Shown here piece after piece: positions 52,093 through 60,393 of a DNA stretch of 64,000 nucleotides; position 1 is the stretch's first letter; each line of letters opens with the position of its first letter. Below the pieces are notes generated by a model. That model did not search any database. It was not told where the DNA came from and saw nothing but the letters and a program-made list of their open reading frames with translations. The translations under genes were made by a program, and so were the position numbers. Origin of the DNA: Pollutimonas harenae (GTDB lineage Bacteria; Pseudomonadota; Gammaproteobacteria; Burkholderiales; Burkholderiaceae_B); the NCBI RefSeq assembly GCF_004153685.1, contig NZ_SDQD01000003.1, positions 124,001 through 188,000 on the forward strand, written 5' to 3'.

Positions 52093-54716
52093 GCCCTGCC
52101 CCCCGCCTGCGGCGCCTTGGGCAAGGTTTTTGCCAGCTTGGTATAAGCGCCGGCCGTGCGCGTGCTGGACTCGAGCAAGGACTGGGAGATATCTGCTCGG
52201 AACAGGTTGGCTCCACTCAGGTCGGCAAATCGAAAGTCACTTTTTTGCATCAGCGCATCGATCAGGTCGGAGTCGCGCAGGTCAGCTCCGGTCAAATCCG
52301 TTTCCATGAATAAGGAGCCACACGCATCGGCGCGCACAAAGCTCGCATCGCGCAGGCTGGCTTCAGACAAGTCACAATTCTTCAGCCGCGCACCGTCGAA
52401 ATTTGCCTTATCCAGATTGAGGCTGCGTAAGCTGCACTCATCCAGCAAGGCATCGGTAAATTGGGCGGCCGTCAGCTCCGTCAGCACGGCACAACAAGTC
52501 TTGAGCCGGCTTTGCACATAGTGTGCTGGGCTAGAGAAAACGCTCTGTACCCAGGCGCAGGCGGTCAGGCTGGCACCGCTGTAGTCCATGTTGTCCAGCC
52601 CGCATTCGACCCAGGCCACGCGGTGCAGGGTCGCCTCGGGAAAGGCCAGGCGTTCAAAACGGGATTGCTGCCAGAAGGTCACGCTATCGAAGCTGGCCTG
52701 ATCAAAACGGCAGTCCTCAAACTCTATACCGGACGGTACGCAGCGCTTGAAGACCGTCTTCACAAAGCTTGTTTTCGTAAACACGGCTCGATCCAGTATG
52801 GCCGTATCAAAGCGTGCCTCATCAAAAATGCTTGCATGAACCAGAGCTTCACCCAGGTTGGCCTCATCCAGAATGGCGCCACGACAATCCGTCTCATAAA
52901 AATGCGCCCGCGCCAGCACGGCTCGCGTCAGATCGGCGCCTGTCAGCGTCGTTCCGCTCAGATTGGCCCGCTCCATCCATGTGCCATGGCATCGGGCATA
53001 CGACAAATCCAGGCCTGACAGATCTATGCCTGTCAGGTCCAGGCCTGATAAATCACGGCTGCCCTGCATTAGCGCTTGCACTCTGCGACGCATGCGCACA
53101 CTGCGCCCGCCCAAGGCGGGCTCGGCAGCAGACTGATGATGTGCCGCATAGCGATACAACTTGCCCAATTGCGCCTGCGCGTCGTCCCGCATGGCTTCAA
53201 ACTGCGCCACACTCATACCACCGGCGCCCTTCGCTTCTGCTACACGCGCCATGCTGCGCAGTGTCATCATGCTTTCATCCTGATGCAGACGAGGAGGCCC
53301 TCCCGGTTTATCCGCGGCGCCACCACTTGCCTCATCCATGGCCTGCTTGGCTTGCGGCAGGTCCTGAAACGCTTCTTTGTGCTGCTCTTCAGCGGCACGT
53401 TTTTTCCTGAGCATGTCAACTTTCATGAGACGGGTCTTACGCCGCATGCTGCGTGCATAGTCGGGCAGATCATCCATGGACTCCAGCGGCGTGCACTCAT
53501 CACTGTCCAGCTGATAATCAGCGGGATTCTGGCCTGCCGATTCAACACGGGCGAGCATGTCTTGCTTGAGCGTTGCGGCCCGCTGGCGCTGGTTGACTAT
53601 CTGCGGCCTGCTCAATACACCACTGCTGGCTTGTTGAAAATCACTGTTGTCGAGCATGTTTTCCGGCAACAGGTCTTTGTCGCGCAAGGCATACAGCGCG
53701 CCCGTATCACGAGGCAGGCGTTGCTTAAGCACTTTGCGATAGTGTTCCGGGCTGCGCGCTTCCTCATCAAGGGATTCGAGTGCCGGCATGATGCAGGCGA
53801 TCTCGGAACCGTCATCCGTTGTCAAAGGCACGGCGCCATGAAAAATCAGCAACACCCGCTCACGGTCGGGAAAGAACCAGGCCGTGGTATGCCGCATGCT
53901 GATTTCTTCCAGATCCTCAGCGCCGTGGCGCTGGAAAAAGCATCGCGCGCGCAGGGCCGGCAGCCGGCCCTGCAGGCAGGACTGCTTCGGGTGCATATTC
54001 CATATCTCGTACTCGGCCGCGGGCGCCAGCTCGGCTTGCTTGACAAACCACTGGTCAGCCGACGCTGTATTGAAGAAATGCGGATCCAGCGTATCGGGCA
54101 AGCCAGGAAAACCATCAGTCAGCCAACGATCTTCATAGCCGCCTGCCAGCTTGAAGCGACGGGGCCTGGTGGGAGAAATCGGCCCAAACGATACGGGTTT
54201 GCCAAGCTGACCTTCACGCCTAAGTCGCTGATCCAGCGCTTCTACATTCGGTATATGCCACACTCCATCGGCGCCACGCACCGATCCCATGCCACATTCA
54301 TTCTCAGCAAAGCCAGAGCCACCGTAGGTGTGACGCCAGTTCACAGGTACGCCTTGCACAACACCAGCAGGGCTCATGCCGCCCTGCACCCAATGCCTGT
54401 CACCATGCACAATCAGGTTTTTTTCAAGGTGATCAACACGCGCCCTGACGGCCACCCGCCCCGGTTCGGACGCATCATGTGACCAGGCTTTGCCCGACAC
54501 CAGAAATTCGGCACACGGCTTGGGTATGCTCAGGTCCAGCACCTCGTCCTCGTCCAGCTCTTCGCCGGAAATCTTCCACACATCAGCCTCCATCACCAGA
54601 CCCGGATCAGCGTCCAGCGTGGTCATGGCCAATATGGCAACGCCTAATTGATGCTGCCTGCGATACTGGTATGGACGACTCAAGATACTCAGTCTTAGCG
54701 GCTTGATAATACGCAT
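52089..54716 (-). CDS. DUF2169-pentapeptide repeat fusion protein (T6SS adaptor-like)
   Basis: The 875-residue protein begins with a DUF2169 domain (residues 1 to about 330; start MRIIKPLRLSILSRPYQYR, internal WRHTYGGSGF, YNMNP-like EIWNMHPKQS), a domain found beside vgrG and PAAR genes and known in some cases to help load effectors onto VgrG. A middle charged coiled region (about 380-540) follows, rich in Lys, Arg, Glu and Gln. The last part (about 552-845) is pentapeptide repeats, LSGLDLTGIDLSGLDLSYA being the clearest run. ATG 54716 matches the domain start; a longer in-frame reading overlaps the upstream gene. It overlaps the next pentapeptide gene by four bases. Confidence 0.9.
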   Translation of the reverse strand: MRIIKPLRLSILSRPYQYRRQHQLGVAILAMTTLDADPGLVMEADVWKISGEELDEDEVLDLSIPKPCAEFLVSGKAWSHDASEPGRVAVRARVDHLEKNLIVHGDRHWVQGGMSPAGVVQGVPVNWRHTYGGSGFAENECGMGSVRGADGVWHIPNVEALDQRLRREGQLGKPVSFGPISPTRPRRFKLAGGYEDRWLTDGFPGLPDTLDPHFFNTASADQWFVKQAELAPAAEYEIWNMHPKQSCLQGRLPALRARCFFQRHGAEDLEEISMRHTTAWFFPDRERVLLIFHGAVPLTTDDGSEIACIMPALESLDEEARSPEHYRKVLKQRLPRDTGALYALRDKDLLPENMLDNSDFQQASSGVLSRPQIVNQRQRAATLKQDMLARVESAGQNPADYQLDSDECTPLESMDDLPDYARSMRRKTRLMKVDMLRKKRAAEEQHKEAFQDLPQAKQAMDEASGGAADKPGGPPRLHQDESMMTLRSMARVAEAKGAGGMSVAQFEAMRDDAQAQLGKLYRYAAHHQSAAEPALGGRSVRMRRRVQALMQGSRDLSGLDLTGIDLSGLDLSYARCHGTWMERANLSGTTLTGADLTRAVLARAHFYETDCRGAILDEANLGEALVHASIFDEARFDTAILDRAVFTKTSFVKTVFKRCVPSGIEFEDCRFDQASFDSVTFWQQSRFERLAFPEATLHRVAWVECGLDNMDYSGASLTACAWVQSVFSSPAHYVQSRLKTCCAVLTELTAAQFTDALLDECSLRSLNLDKANFDGARLKNCDLSEASLRDASFVRADACGSLFMETDLTGADLRDSDLIDALMQKSDFRFADLSGANLFRADISQSLLESSTRTAGAYTKLAKTLPKAPQAGGRA

Positions 54717-54753
54717 GTCTTGCAAGGACTCCTGCGGCCTGAGCCTGTTGGCA

Positions 54754-55281
54754 CTACTGAACCTGGACTGGCGTATGACGCCGATCGATGGCCAACTTAG
54801 CCGGATCTTCAGGGTCGTACAGCACATGTATCGTTTCGCCCGTGGCAAAACTGGGCAACAAAGCGTCTTCCACCCAAACGATCAGCTTGGCAGCGCGTTC
54901 ACTTCCGCCATGCTCCTTGACCGCTAGCGTCAGAGTCAGTCCGGTGCGATGCATGGTGTGGCCTTCCTCGGCACCCCTGCGATCCAAGGCCACGATCCTG
55001 GCCGTGGTCTGGACTGCAGTGCTGTCGCGGCCAAGCCTGTCAGCCAGTCTTTCTTCCGGCCGAGGCAGGAACCCCAAGGTCAGCACAACAAACATCAGCA
55101 GAGAAAAACCCAGGATCACCCAGAACCACGCCGGATGCGTGTGCTCGGTGATCAGCGCACGCATCATGACAACGCAAAACACTGCGGCGCATACCGCCAC
55201 CCCAAGCACGATCATGATGCTATTTGGCATGGTCGTTCCCGGCTTCCTGATCATGGTCTGTTCTTGTATCCGGCTTTTCAT
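54754..55281 (-). CDS. Small membrane protein, DUF3592-like
   Basis: The 175-residue protein has two membrane helices (residues about 18-40 and 50-70, IMIVLGVAVCAAVFCVVMM and FWVILGFSLLMFVVLTLG) and a soluble C-terminal beta domain ending in VLYDPEDPAKLAIDRR, the pattern of DUF3592-type proteins. The soluble part has repeats of a TARIVALDRR strand. It sits seven bases after vgrG in the transcription order, so it belongs to the secretion cassette, perhaps as a local membrane factor; there is no known role. AAGGCAGG precedes the ATG. Confidence 0.78.
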   Translation of the reverse strand: MKSRIQEQTMIRKPGTTMPNSIMIVLGVAVCAAVFCVVMMRALITEHTHPAWFWVILGFSLLMFVVLTLGFLPRPEERLADRLGRDSTAVQTTARIVALDRRGAEEGHTMHRTGLTLTLAVKEHGGSERAAKLIVWVEDALLPSFATGETIHVLYDPEDPAKLAIDRRHTPVQVQ

Positions 55282-55288
55282 GCCTGCC

Positions 55289-57637
55289 TTACATAAAAAT
55301 ATTCATTACTTTGGTGTACAGGTTCAAACCGCCCGTGCTGATTTTGGCAGCAGCAGTCCCGGATAGCTTGACCAGTTTCTGGGTGAGCTCAATTTGTCCG
55401 CTGTCATTCTTGAAATCAAAGAAATCGAGCTTGACCACTGCGTATTGCAAGTTCAGGGCATAGGCTTGTCCCCTGAGTCCCCACACATCAGCCGCGGCGC
55501 CGGTCACCGTGAACCTGGCCGGTGTACCTCTCGCATAGCTCGATTGCCAAAAAGCAGTGGGTCCGGTGTTGTTCAGTGTCCACGAAGGCGTGGTCACCGT
55601 AACGCCGGCATCCGCATTGACCGTGACCGCACCAGTCACGGTTTTAGTCAAAGTGCCCGTCAGGGTGCTGGTGGTGTCGCCAGTTACGGTATGGGTGACA
55701 GTGCCCGTTATGGTGTCAGTCGTGTCACCTGTAATCGTACGTGCTACGGTCCCGGTGGTGGTCTGCGTATGGTCGCCGGTAATCGTTTCATCCACCGTCC
55801 CGGTGGTGGTGTCGACCACAGGCCCGGTAATCGTGCGCGTCACATCGCCTGTCGTGGTCTGCGTCAGATTGCCGGTAATGGTTTCATCGACGTTGCCCTT
55901 GATGGTCTCGATCACATTGCCCGTCACACTGCGCGTTTCGTCACCAGTAATGGTCTCGTTGACGGCGCCGGTCACCGTGCGATCCGCCCCCGCCATGAAG
56001 GTTTCAGTTTCCTGGCCCTGAGTCGTGCTGGTGCGCGCACTCATGACGGTCAATGTGTCATTGCCCATAATGACCGTATTGCGATCACCGTCCACCGTGT
56101 GCAACTCGTTGGCCTCAACCTCGGTCGTCAAATCGCGCTCTGCATGCAGCCAGATGCGCTCGCCGCCGGCCACGTCCTCGAACATCAAAGCGTTGGCAGC
56201 ATTGCGGTCGCCATCCTTGGAGCGGCTTAGAAAACCGCTTTGCGTGGCATTGCCAGGCAAATCCCAGGGCGGCATATTGCTGGCGTTATAGACCCGGCCA
56301 ATGATGATGGGGCGATCTGGATGACCGCCTATGAAGTCGACAATCACTTCATCATCGACACGCGGGAGTTGAATACCGCCAAAGCCGCCGCCTGCCCAAG
56401 GACTGGACACACGTACCCAACAGGAGCTGTTTTCATTAGTTTGCCCGTAGCGGTCCCAGCGGAACTGCACCTTGACGCAGCCATAGCGGTCAGTCCAGAT
56501 TTGTTCGCCAGGCTTGCCCACCACCTTGGCCGTCTGAGGTCCGTGGGTACGCGGTAAAGGCGTCACGCGGGCAGGACGAAATGACAGGCTGGAGGGAATC
56601 ACGGCAAAATCGACCTCGAACTGGCTGATGTCGCCTTCGGCGCTGGCATAATCACTTTCCCGCACGTGATACACCACTTTCTGTATCAGGTACTCGCGAT
56701 TCTCGGCCTGGCGCGGATGGTTGAATAAGGTTAACAGGCGGCCGGGTGCAAGCGCATGCGCATTGCTATGCCCTGTTGCCTGAGACTGCTGAGCCTGCAG
56801 TGCTTCAAGACGCACCTGCGAATAGTGCTCACCCTGGTCGGGTTCGGTGTAGCCGCCCATCCATTCGTACACCTCCAGGTCGCCGTTTGCATACGAGCCT
56901 GGATTGCTGCGTAGCGCATCCAGGCTGGCCGCCGGTTTCTTGAAATCGTAGTCCACTGTGGCGAACTTGCCCGGCGTAACCTGCTCTGCCGGCTCCCAAC
57001 GGGAAATGTGCTCCTTGTCGGCTTGCACGACGCGGTCTGGCCCTATATACGGCAATGAGTCCAGGCCGGGATAAGGATCATGCTGAGACATGTCGTCCGT
57101 CAGCACCAATACATGCTTGCCGTCCTCATGTCGGAACCAATAATAAATACCCTCGTGCTCCATCAGGCGGCTGATGAAGGCAAAGTCAGTTTCCTGATAC
57201 TGGACGCAATACTCCCAGGTACGATAGTTGCCGCTCAACTTGAACTCGCTGGAAAACTCATAATCGGCCAGCACTTCACGAATCACTTCTGGTACGGACT
57301 TTTCCTGGAATATCTTGCTGTCGGTGGTTTGCGTCAAATACCACAACCACGGGCGCACAACGGCACGATAGATGTAGTAGCGCGAAGTCGCGCTGGCGCG
57401 GCCGATCAGCTTGCAGCGTATGACCTGTCCGTTCAGATAGCGAGTGCCCGATAAACCCAAATCTATACTCATGGTCAGCGGCTGGCTCAGCAACTGCTTC
57501 AGATCAAGCGAATGGGACTCAGACAACATCTCCACTTCGAACTCGAACAGGGTTGACAGCTCTTCCTCTCCGTGGAGCGAACGAAAGATCAAGGTATCGC
57601 CGGGAAATGATGTGCTGACTTTGACGGTACGATTCAC
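55289..57637 (-). CDS. vgrG: Type VI secretion tip protein VgrG with octapeptide-repeat stalk
   Basis: The 782-residue VgrG (TssI) has gp27-like and gp5-like domains: FEFEVEMLSES early, YCVQYQETDFAFISRLMEHEGIYYW split around residue 160, and the gp5 OB run SSPWAGGGFGGIQLPRV with FIGGHPDRPIIIGRVYN. From residue 554 to 673 the needle is 15 near-perfect eight-residue repeats of T-x-T-G-x-x-x-x type, expected to form a triangular beta-helix. A 109-residue C-terminal extension follows and may serve as a docking part for DUF2169/PAAR proteins. The GTG at 57637 has AGGAG eight bases upstream. No obvious toxin domain is fused. Confidence 0.95.
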   Translation of the reverse strand: MNRTVKVSTSFPGDTLIFRSLHGEEELSTLFEFEVEMLSESHSLDLKQLLSQPLTMSIDLGLSGTRYLNGQVIRCKLIGRASATSRYYIYRAVVRPWLWYLTQTTDSKIFQEKSVPEVIREVLADYEFSSEFKLSGNYRTWEYCVQYQETDFAFISRLMEHEGIYYWFRHEDGKHVLVLTDDMSQHDPYPGLDSLPYIGPDRVVQADKEHISRWEPAEQVTPGKFATVDYDFKKPAASLDALRSNPGSYANGDLEVYEWMGGYTEPDQGEHYSQVRLEALQAQQSQATGHSNAHALAPGRLLTLFNHPRQAENREYLIQKVVYHVRESDYASAEGDISQFEVDFAVIPSSLSFRPARVTPLPRTHGPQTAKVVGKPGEQIWTDRYGCVKVQFRWDRYGQTNENSSCWVRVSSPWAGGGFGGIQLPRVDDEVIVDFIGGHPDRPIIIGRVYNASNMPPWDLPGNATQSGFLSRSKDGDRNAANALMFEDVAGGERIWLHAERDLTTEVEANELHTVDGDRNTVIMGNDTLTVMSARTSTTQGQETETFMAGADRTVTGAVNETITGDETRSVTGNVIETIKGNVDETITGNLTQTTTGDVTRTITGPVVDTTTGTVDETITGDHTQTTTGTVARTITGDTTDTITGTVTHTVTGDTTSTLTGTLTKTVTGAVTVNADAGVTVTTPSWTLNNTGPTAFWQSSYARGTPARFTVTGAAADVWGLRGQAYALNLQYAVVKLDFFDFKNDSGQIELTQKLVKLSGTAAAKISTGGLNLYTKVMNIFM
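55619..55978 (-). repeat. 15 tandem 24-bp coding repeats in the VgrG stalk
   Basis: The 360 bases encode 15 units of eight residues that read T-(V/I/T/L/K)-(T/K)-G followed by four variable positions, for example TVTGAVNE, TITGDETR, TITGDHTQ, TVTGDTTS. The DNA copies have drifted but the unit length holds without an indel. The array can expand or contract by whole units, which would alter needle length. Confidence 0.9.
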
Positions 57638-57673
57638 GCGTTTTTCTCCTGCATGCGTCTGGCTGCCTTTGAC

Positions 57674-58333
57674 TCAGCCCATATGTATCTGATCAGCGTC
57701 GACCTTGACCAGATCAGTACCGGTCAACAACGTATGCTGTGCGTGCAAGCGCACTGTGTGTTCTGCCTGATAATCGATACGGCCCGCACGGACTTGCTCG
57801 GTATCCTCGGTCAGACGAAACACCTGATGCGCCAATTGCGAAATGCGGTCCATCACGACTTCGCAGGCGCTGCCGATCAGGCGAACCGCCGAGACGCTGA
57901 CCCGCGCGCCGGTCCCCATGTAGTCCAGCTCGCCTACCGTGCATTCCGCCTTGTTGACCCGCATGTGCAGTACCGCCGTATCCAGCACCACGTCCTCGTC
58001 ACCTTGCAAGGTGACACTGTGTCCGGCCTGCACAGAGATATTTCCTCGTGGGCAGGCAATCACCATATGACCCTGTGTTTCCAGGCGGGCGGTACTGGGT
58101 TCAGACTGATGAATGACCGCAATCAGATAGGTTTGCTTCGGAATGGGTCCACTGATCAGCACCGTATCGCCAACCGCCGGGACCAGCAGGCAACTGGCGG
58201 CTCGCTGAACACGCCATTCCGTCGCTTCGCATTGCACCACGCAATATCCGCCCGCTTCCATCCGGATCACCGTGCCCAGCAATTGCACCGGATCATATTG
58301 CAGTACGACTCCTGGTTTGGCGGCGGCTCTCAT
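57674..58333 (-). CDS. DUF3540 domain protein of T6SS cassette
   Basis: The 219-residue protein has the DUF3540 layout: a beta-rich N-terminal part (GTVIRMEAGGYCVV, CLLVPAVGDTVLI) and a long repeat-like C-terminal part of short strands (AEHTVRLHAQHTLLTGT) that may form a small beta-helix resembling VgrG needles. DUF3540 genes usually lie beside DUF2169, DUF4150 and vgrG genes, as here; function is not settled, and adaptor or tip roles are proposed. AGGAG lies nine bases before the ATG. It opens the cassette after a 135-base AT-rich gap that may contain a promoter. Confidence 0.87.
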   Translation of the reverse strand: MRAAAKPGVVLQYDPVQLLGTVIRMEAGGYCVVQCEATEWRVQRAASCLLVPAVGDTVLISGPIPKQTYLIAVIHQSEPSTARLETQGHMVIACPRGNISVQAGHSVTLQGDEDVVLDTAVLHMRVNKAECTVGELDYMGTGARVSVSAVRLIGSACEVVMDRISQLAHQVFRLTEDTEQVRAGRIDYQAEHTVRLHAQHTLLTGTDLVKVDADQIHMG

Positions 58334-58468
58334 TGACTGGCTCTCCTGTCTTGCGAATATATGAAAAATCGATCACTCGGCAGTATGGAAAAGCAAAACA
58401 TCAGTTTGATGACATGGATACTTCTTTACCCTTTTTACTTTTTGATAAATTGATGCATTAAGCCTGCC

Positions 58469-59659
58469 TCAGTCTCCCGACTCGAAATCATGGGCAAGCT
58501 GAGCCGGCTTGCCCGCACGTACGGTTAAGGTCTGCTGCTGCGGTGGCAGTTTGCCGTTCACGATGCTTACGCGATATTCCCCAGGCTTTAAGGACAAAGA
58601 CCGCAAAGGTGGCGATACGCCCTGAGATGCGCCATTAATGAAGATTTCGCCCCAGGGCTTGATCGACAGGTCAACACGAACATTAGCGCTGGCCGCGTCA
58701 GCCAACGCAGTCTCCTCACTGGTTTCAGCTTCCTGTTCGGCAGCGAGCAATACGATCCTGGCAGCCTCATGCGCCTCCATGTCTATGGGAGTAGCGGCTT
58801 TCACCACTGGCCTGGGTTCAGGCGAGCGGTCGGCAGTGGTCACAGGCTCTGGTGCCGGATCTGCTTCAGACTCAGGCGCGGCCGCCATTTCCAGCGCATG
58901 CGGCAGCTTGGCCTCGTGCACCTGCGGTACAGCGTTCACCTGCATGCCAGTGCTCTGTTCACGCATCAAATACGCGCCCGTGGCGATCAGTGCGATTACC
59001 ACGCACGCGATCATCCAGATCGGTGCTTTCCTCTTTTCGTTGTCGGACCTGCCCGCATCAATGGGAACGTGCGCTGCGGTCGAGGGGCTTGCAGCAAGCT
59101 GCGACAACCCTAAGGTTTCGGCAAACGCATCGATACTCGGAAAACGCTGCTGCGGCAGCAAAGACATACCCTGATCTATTGCGCCTAGAAACTCAGGCGA
59201 ATAACCGGGCAAACCCATCTCCTGCAAAGGTACACAGGTATCCGTAATCATGCGCTGCACAGCATCAGGTGGCGTCTGCTTCAGAATCAAGCTGCGTGTC
59301 AGCGCGGACATGCCGTAGATATCCGTCCACGGCCCTTGTGGCCAGGCGGGGTCATCAACGTACTGCTCAAATGCGGCGTATCCCTGATTAACCTCTTCAT
59401 GCAGACCATGGCTTGCCGCGCGACTGTCCACTGGCACCACATGCCCGGAAGTTATCTGCATGCAACCCTGAGAATCCAACAAGACATGATCGGGCGCAAC
59501 AACCCCATACAGCTTATTTTGCTCATGCAAGGGCAATAGTGCGCGGCATAATTGGGCCAACCACTTTTCAAGATCGGCTTGAGTCAGCATATAGCCGGCA
59601 GACAGCCAGCCGCTACGGCTTAAAGGAATCCCGCTGGAATGAACAGTGCCTGTCGTCAT
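58469..59659 (-). CDS. T6SS-associated membrane pseudokinase with PEGA domain
   Basis: The 396-residue protein starts inside a kinase C-lobe. LHEQNKLYGVVAPDHVLL sits where HRDxKPxN should be, and MQITSGH where DFG should be, so the catalytic Asp, Lys and Asn and the metal Asp are all replaced; there is no N-lobe. A GYAAFEQY and TDIYGMS run keep the later C-lobe pattern, and QRFPSIDAFAETL ends it. A membrane helix is at about 212-231, followed by an Ala/Pro/Glu-rich stretch and a PEGA domain (about 327-393). The start overlaps the tagF stop by four bases, so the missing N-lobe is real, not a wrong start. It might act as a scaffold in place of a PpkA-like kinase. Confidence 0.85.
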   Translation of the reverse strand: MTTGTVHSSGIPLSRSGWLSAGYMLTQADLEKWLAQLCRALLPLHEQNKLYGVVAPDHVLLDSQGCMQITSGHVVPVDSRAASHGLHEEVNQGYAAFEQYVDDPAWPQGPWTDIYGMSALTRSLILKQTPPDAVQRMITDTCVPLQEMGLPGYSPEFLGAIDQGMSLLPQQRFPSIDAFAETLGLSQLAASPSTAAHVPIDAGRSDNEKRKAPIWMIACVVIALIATGAYLMREQSTGMQVNAVPQVHEAKLPHALEMAAAPESEADPAPEPVTTADRSPEPRPVVKAATPIDMEAHEAARIVLLAAEQEAETSEETALADAASANVRVDLSIKPWGEIFINGASQGVSPPLRSLSLKPGEYRVSIVNGKLPPQQQTLTVRAGKPAQLAHDFESGD

Positions 59660-60387
59660 CGGTAGCCCGCGTGGGAGATAAACAGTTTATTGAACAAGGT
59701 GGCATTGAGCGCCCCGCCATGAACGTGACTCTTGTAGGCTGAACCCTCTATGGTGTTGGTCCACCAATAGCTGGTGTGTGAGCTCGGATTGAAAAACGAT
59801 GGCAAGTCCTTCCAGCCTAGTTCGTCGTGGTCACCCACCAACAAAGGTGAACCATGGCCAACATTGAGCACGCTCAGGATATCTGCACCAGGATCAGCCA
59901 CTGCAGGCCGTTGCTCCCGGACCATGGTGTTGATCTCAAGACAAGCCTGACGCAAAGACTGGTCGAACTGCTCTGGATTACAGCCATGACGCAAGGCAGC
60001 CAGCAGGCTGATCCCCAGTTGTCGATAAAACCCACTTGCTCCGGTCAGTACAGCAGGCCCAAAATCCTGCTCGGGCACGCTCAACACAATGGCCAGTGGA
60101 TAACAACGTCCCACCCGATCACGACTGGGACCCATGCACCCCAACTGCACTGCTCCCGAGCCCAAACCGGCCGGAATGGCGAAGTTCCACAGTGGCGCAT
60201 CCTGATAAGCTGCTTCAATACTTGCGGCATCTCTCTGGCGCATGCCTGCCACACCCATTTGCAGCCATTTGTCCCACCACTGCATCAGCTCGCGACTCAG
60301 CCGCCTATGCACAAAATCACCATTGGCCGGCATTTTTCCGTACCAGCCCACAGCGCCCCACCAAGCTTCGACATCCCGATTCCACAT
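59656..60387 (-). CDS. tagF: Type VI secretion protein TagF (ImpM)
   Basis: The 243-residue protein is a TagF/DUF2094 homologue: VGWYGKMPANGDFVHRRLS near the N-terminus, then LWNFAIPAGLGSGAVQLGCMGPSRDRVGRCYPL, both family hallmarks, cut here around residue 70. TagF proteins repress T6SS assembly post-translationally, balancing phosphorylation-type control in some species. It lies six bases after tssM and overlaps the pseudokinase gene, so it is co-transcribed with both. AAGGA is nine bases before the ATG. Confidence 0.93.
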   Translation of the reverse strand: MWNRDVEAWWGAVGWYGKMPANGDFVHRRLSRELMQWWDKWLQMGVAGMRQRDAASIEAAYQDAPLWNFAIPAGLGSGAVQLGCMGPSRDRVGRCYPLAIVLSVPEQDFGPAVLTGASGFYRQLGISLLAALRHGCNPEQFDQSLRQACLEINTMVREQRPAVADPGADILSVLNVGHGSPLLVGDHDELGWKDLPSFFNPSSHTSYWWTNTIEGSAYKSHVHGGALNATLFNKLFISHAGYR

Positions 60388-60393
60388 GGCTTT

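Noticed and set aside
53076-54482. Long open frame (468 codons) on the strand opposite the DUF2169 fusion
   Set aside because: It is the antisense of a clear family protein, has low-complexity composition and no homologous motif; GC-rich DNA gives such shadows.
55619-55978. Regular short repeats resembling a CRISPR or minisatellite
   Set aside because: Units are 24 bases without spacers, kept in frame, and encode the VgrG octapeptide; no cas genes are present.
49151-58333. Prophage tail module
   Set aside because: VgrG, DUF3540, DUF2169 and PAAR-like genes could look phage-like, but tssM and tagF alongside and the absence of capsid, terminase or integrase genes point to type VI secretion.
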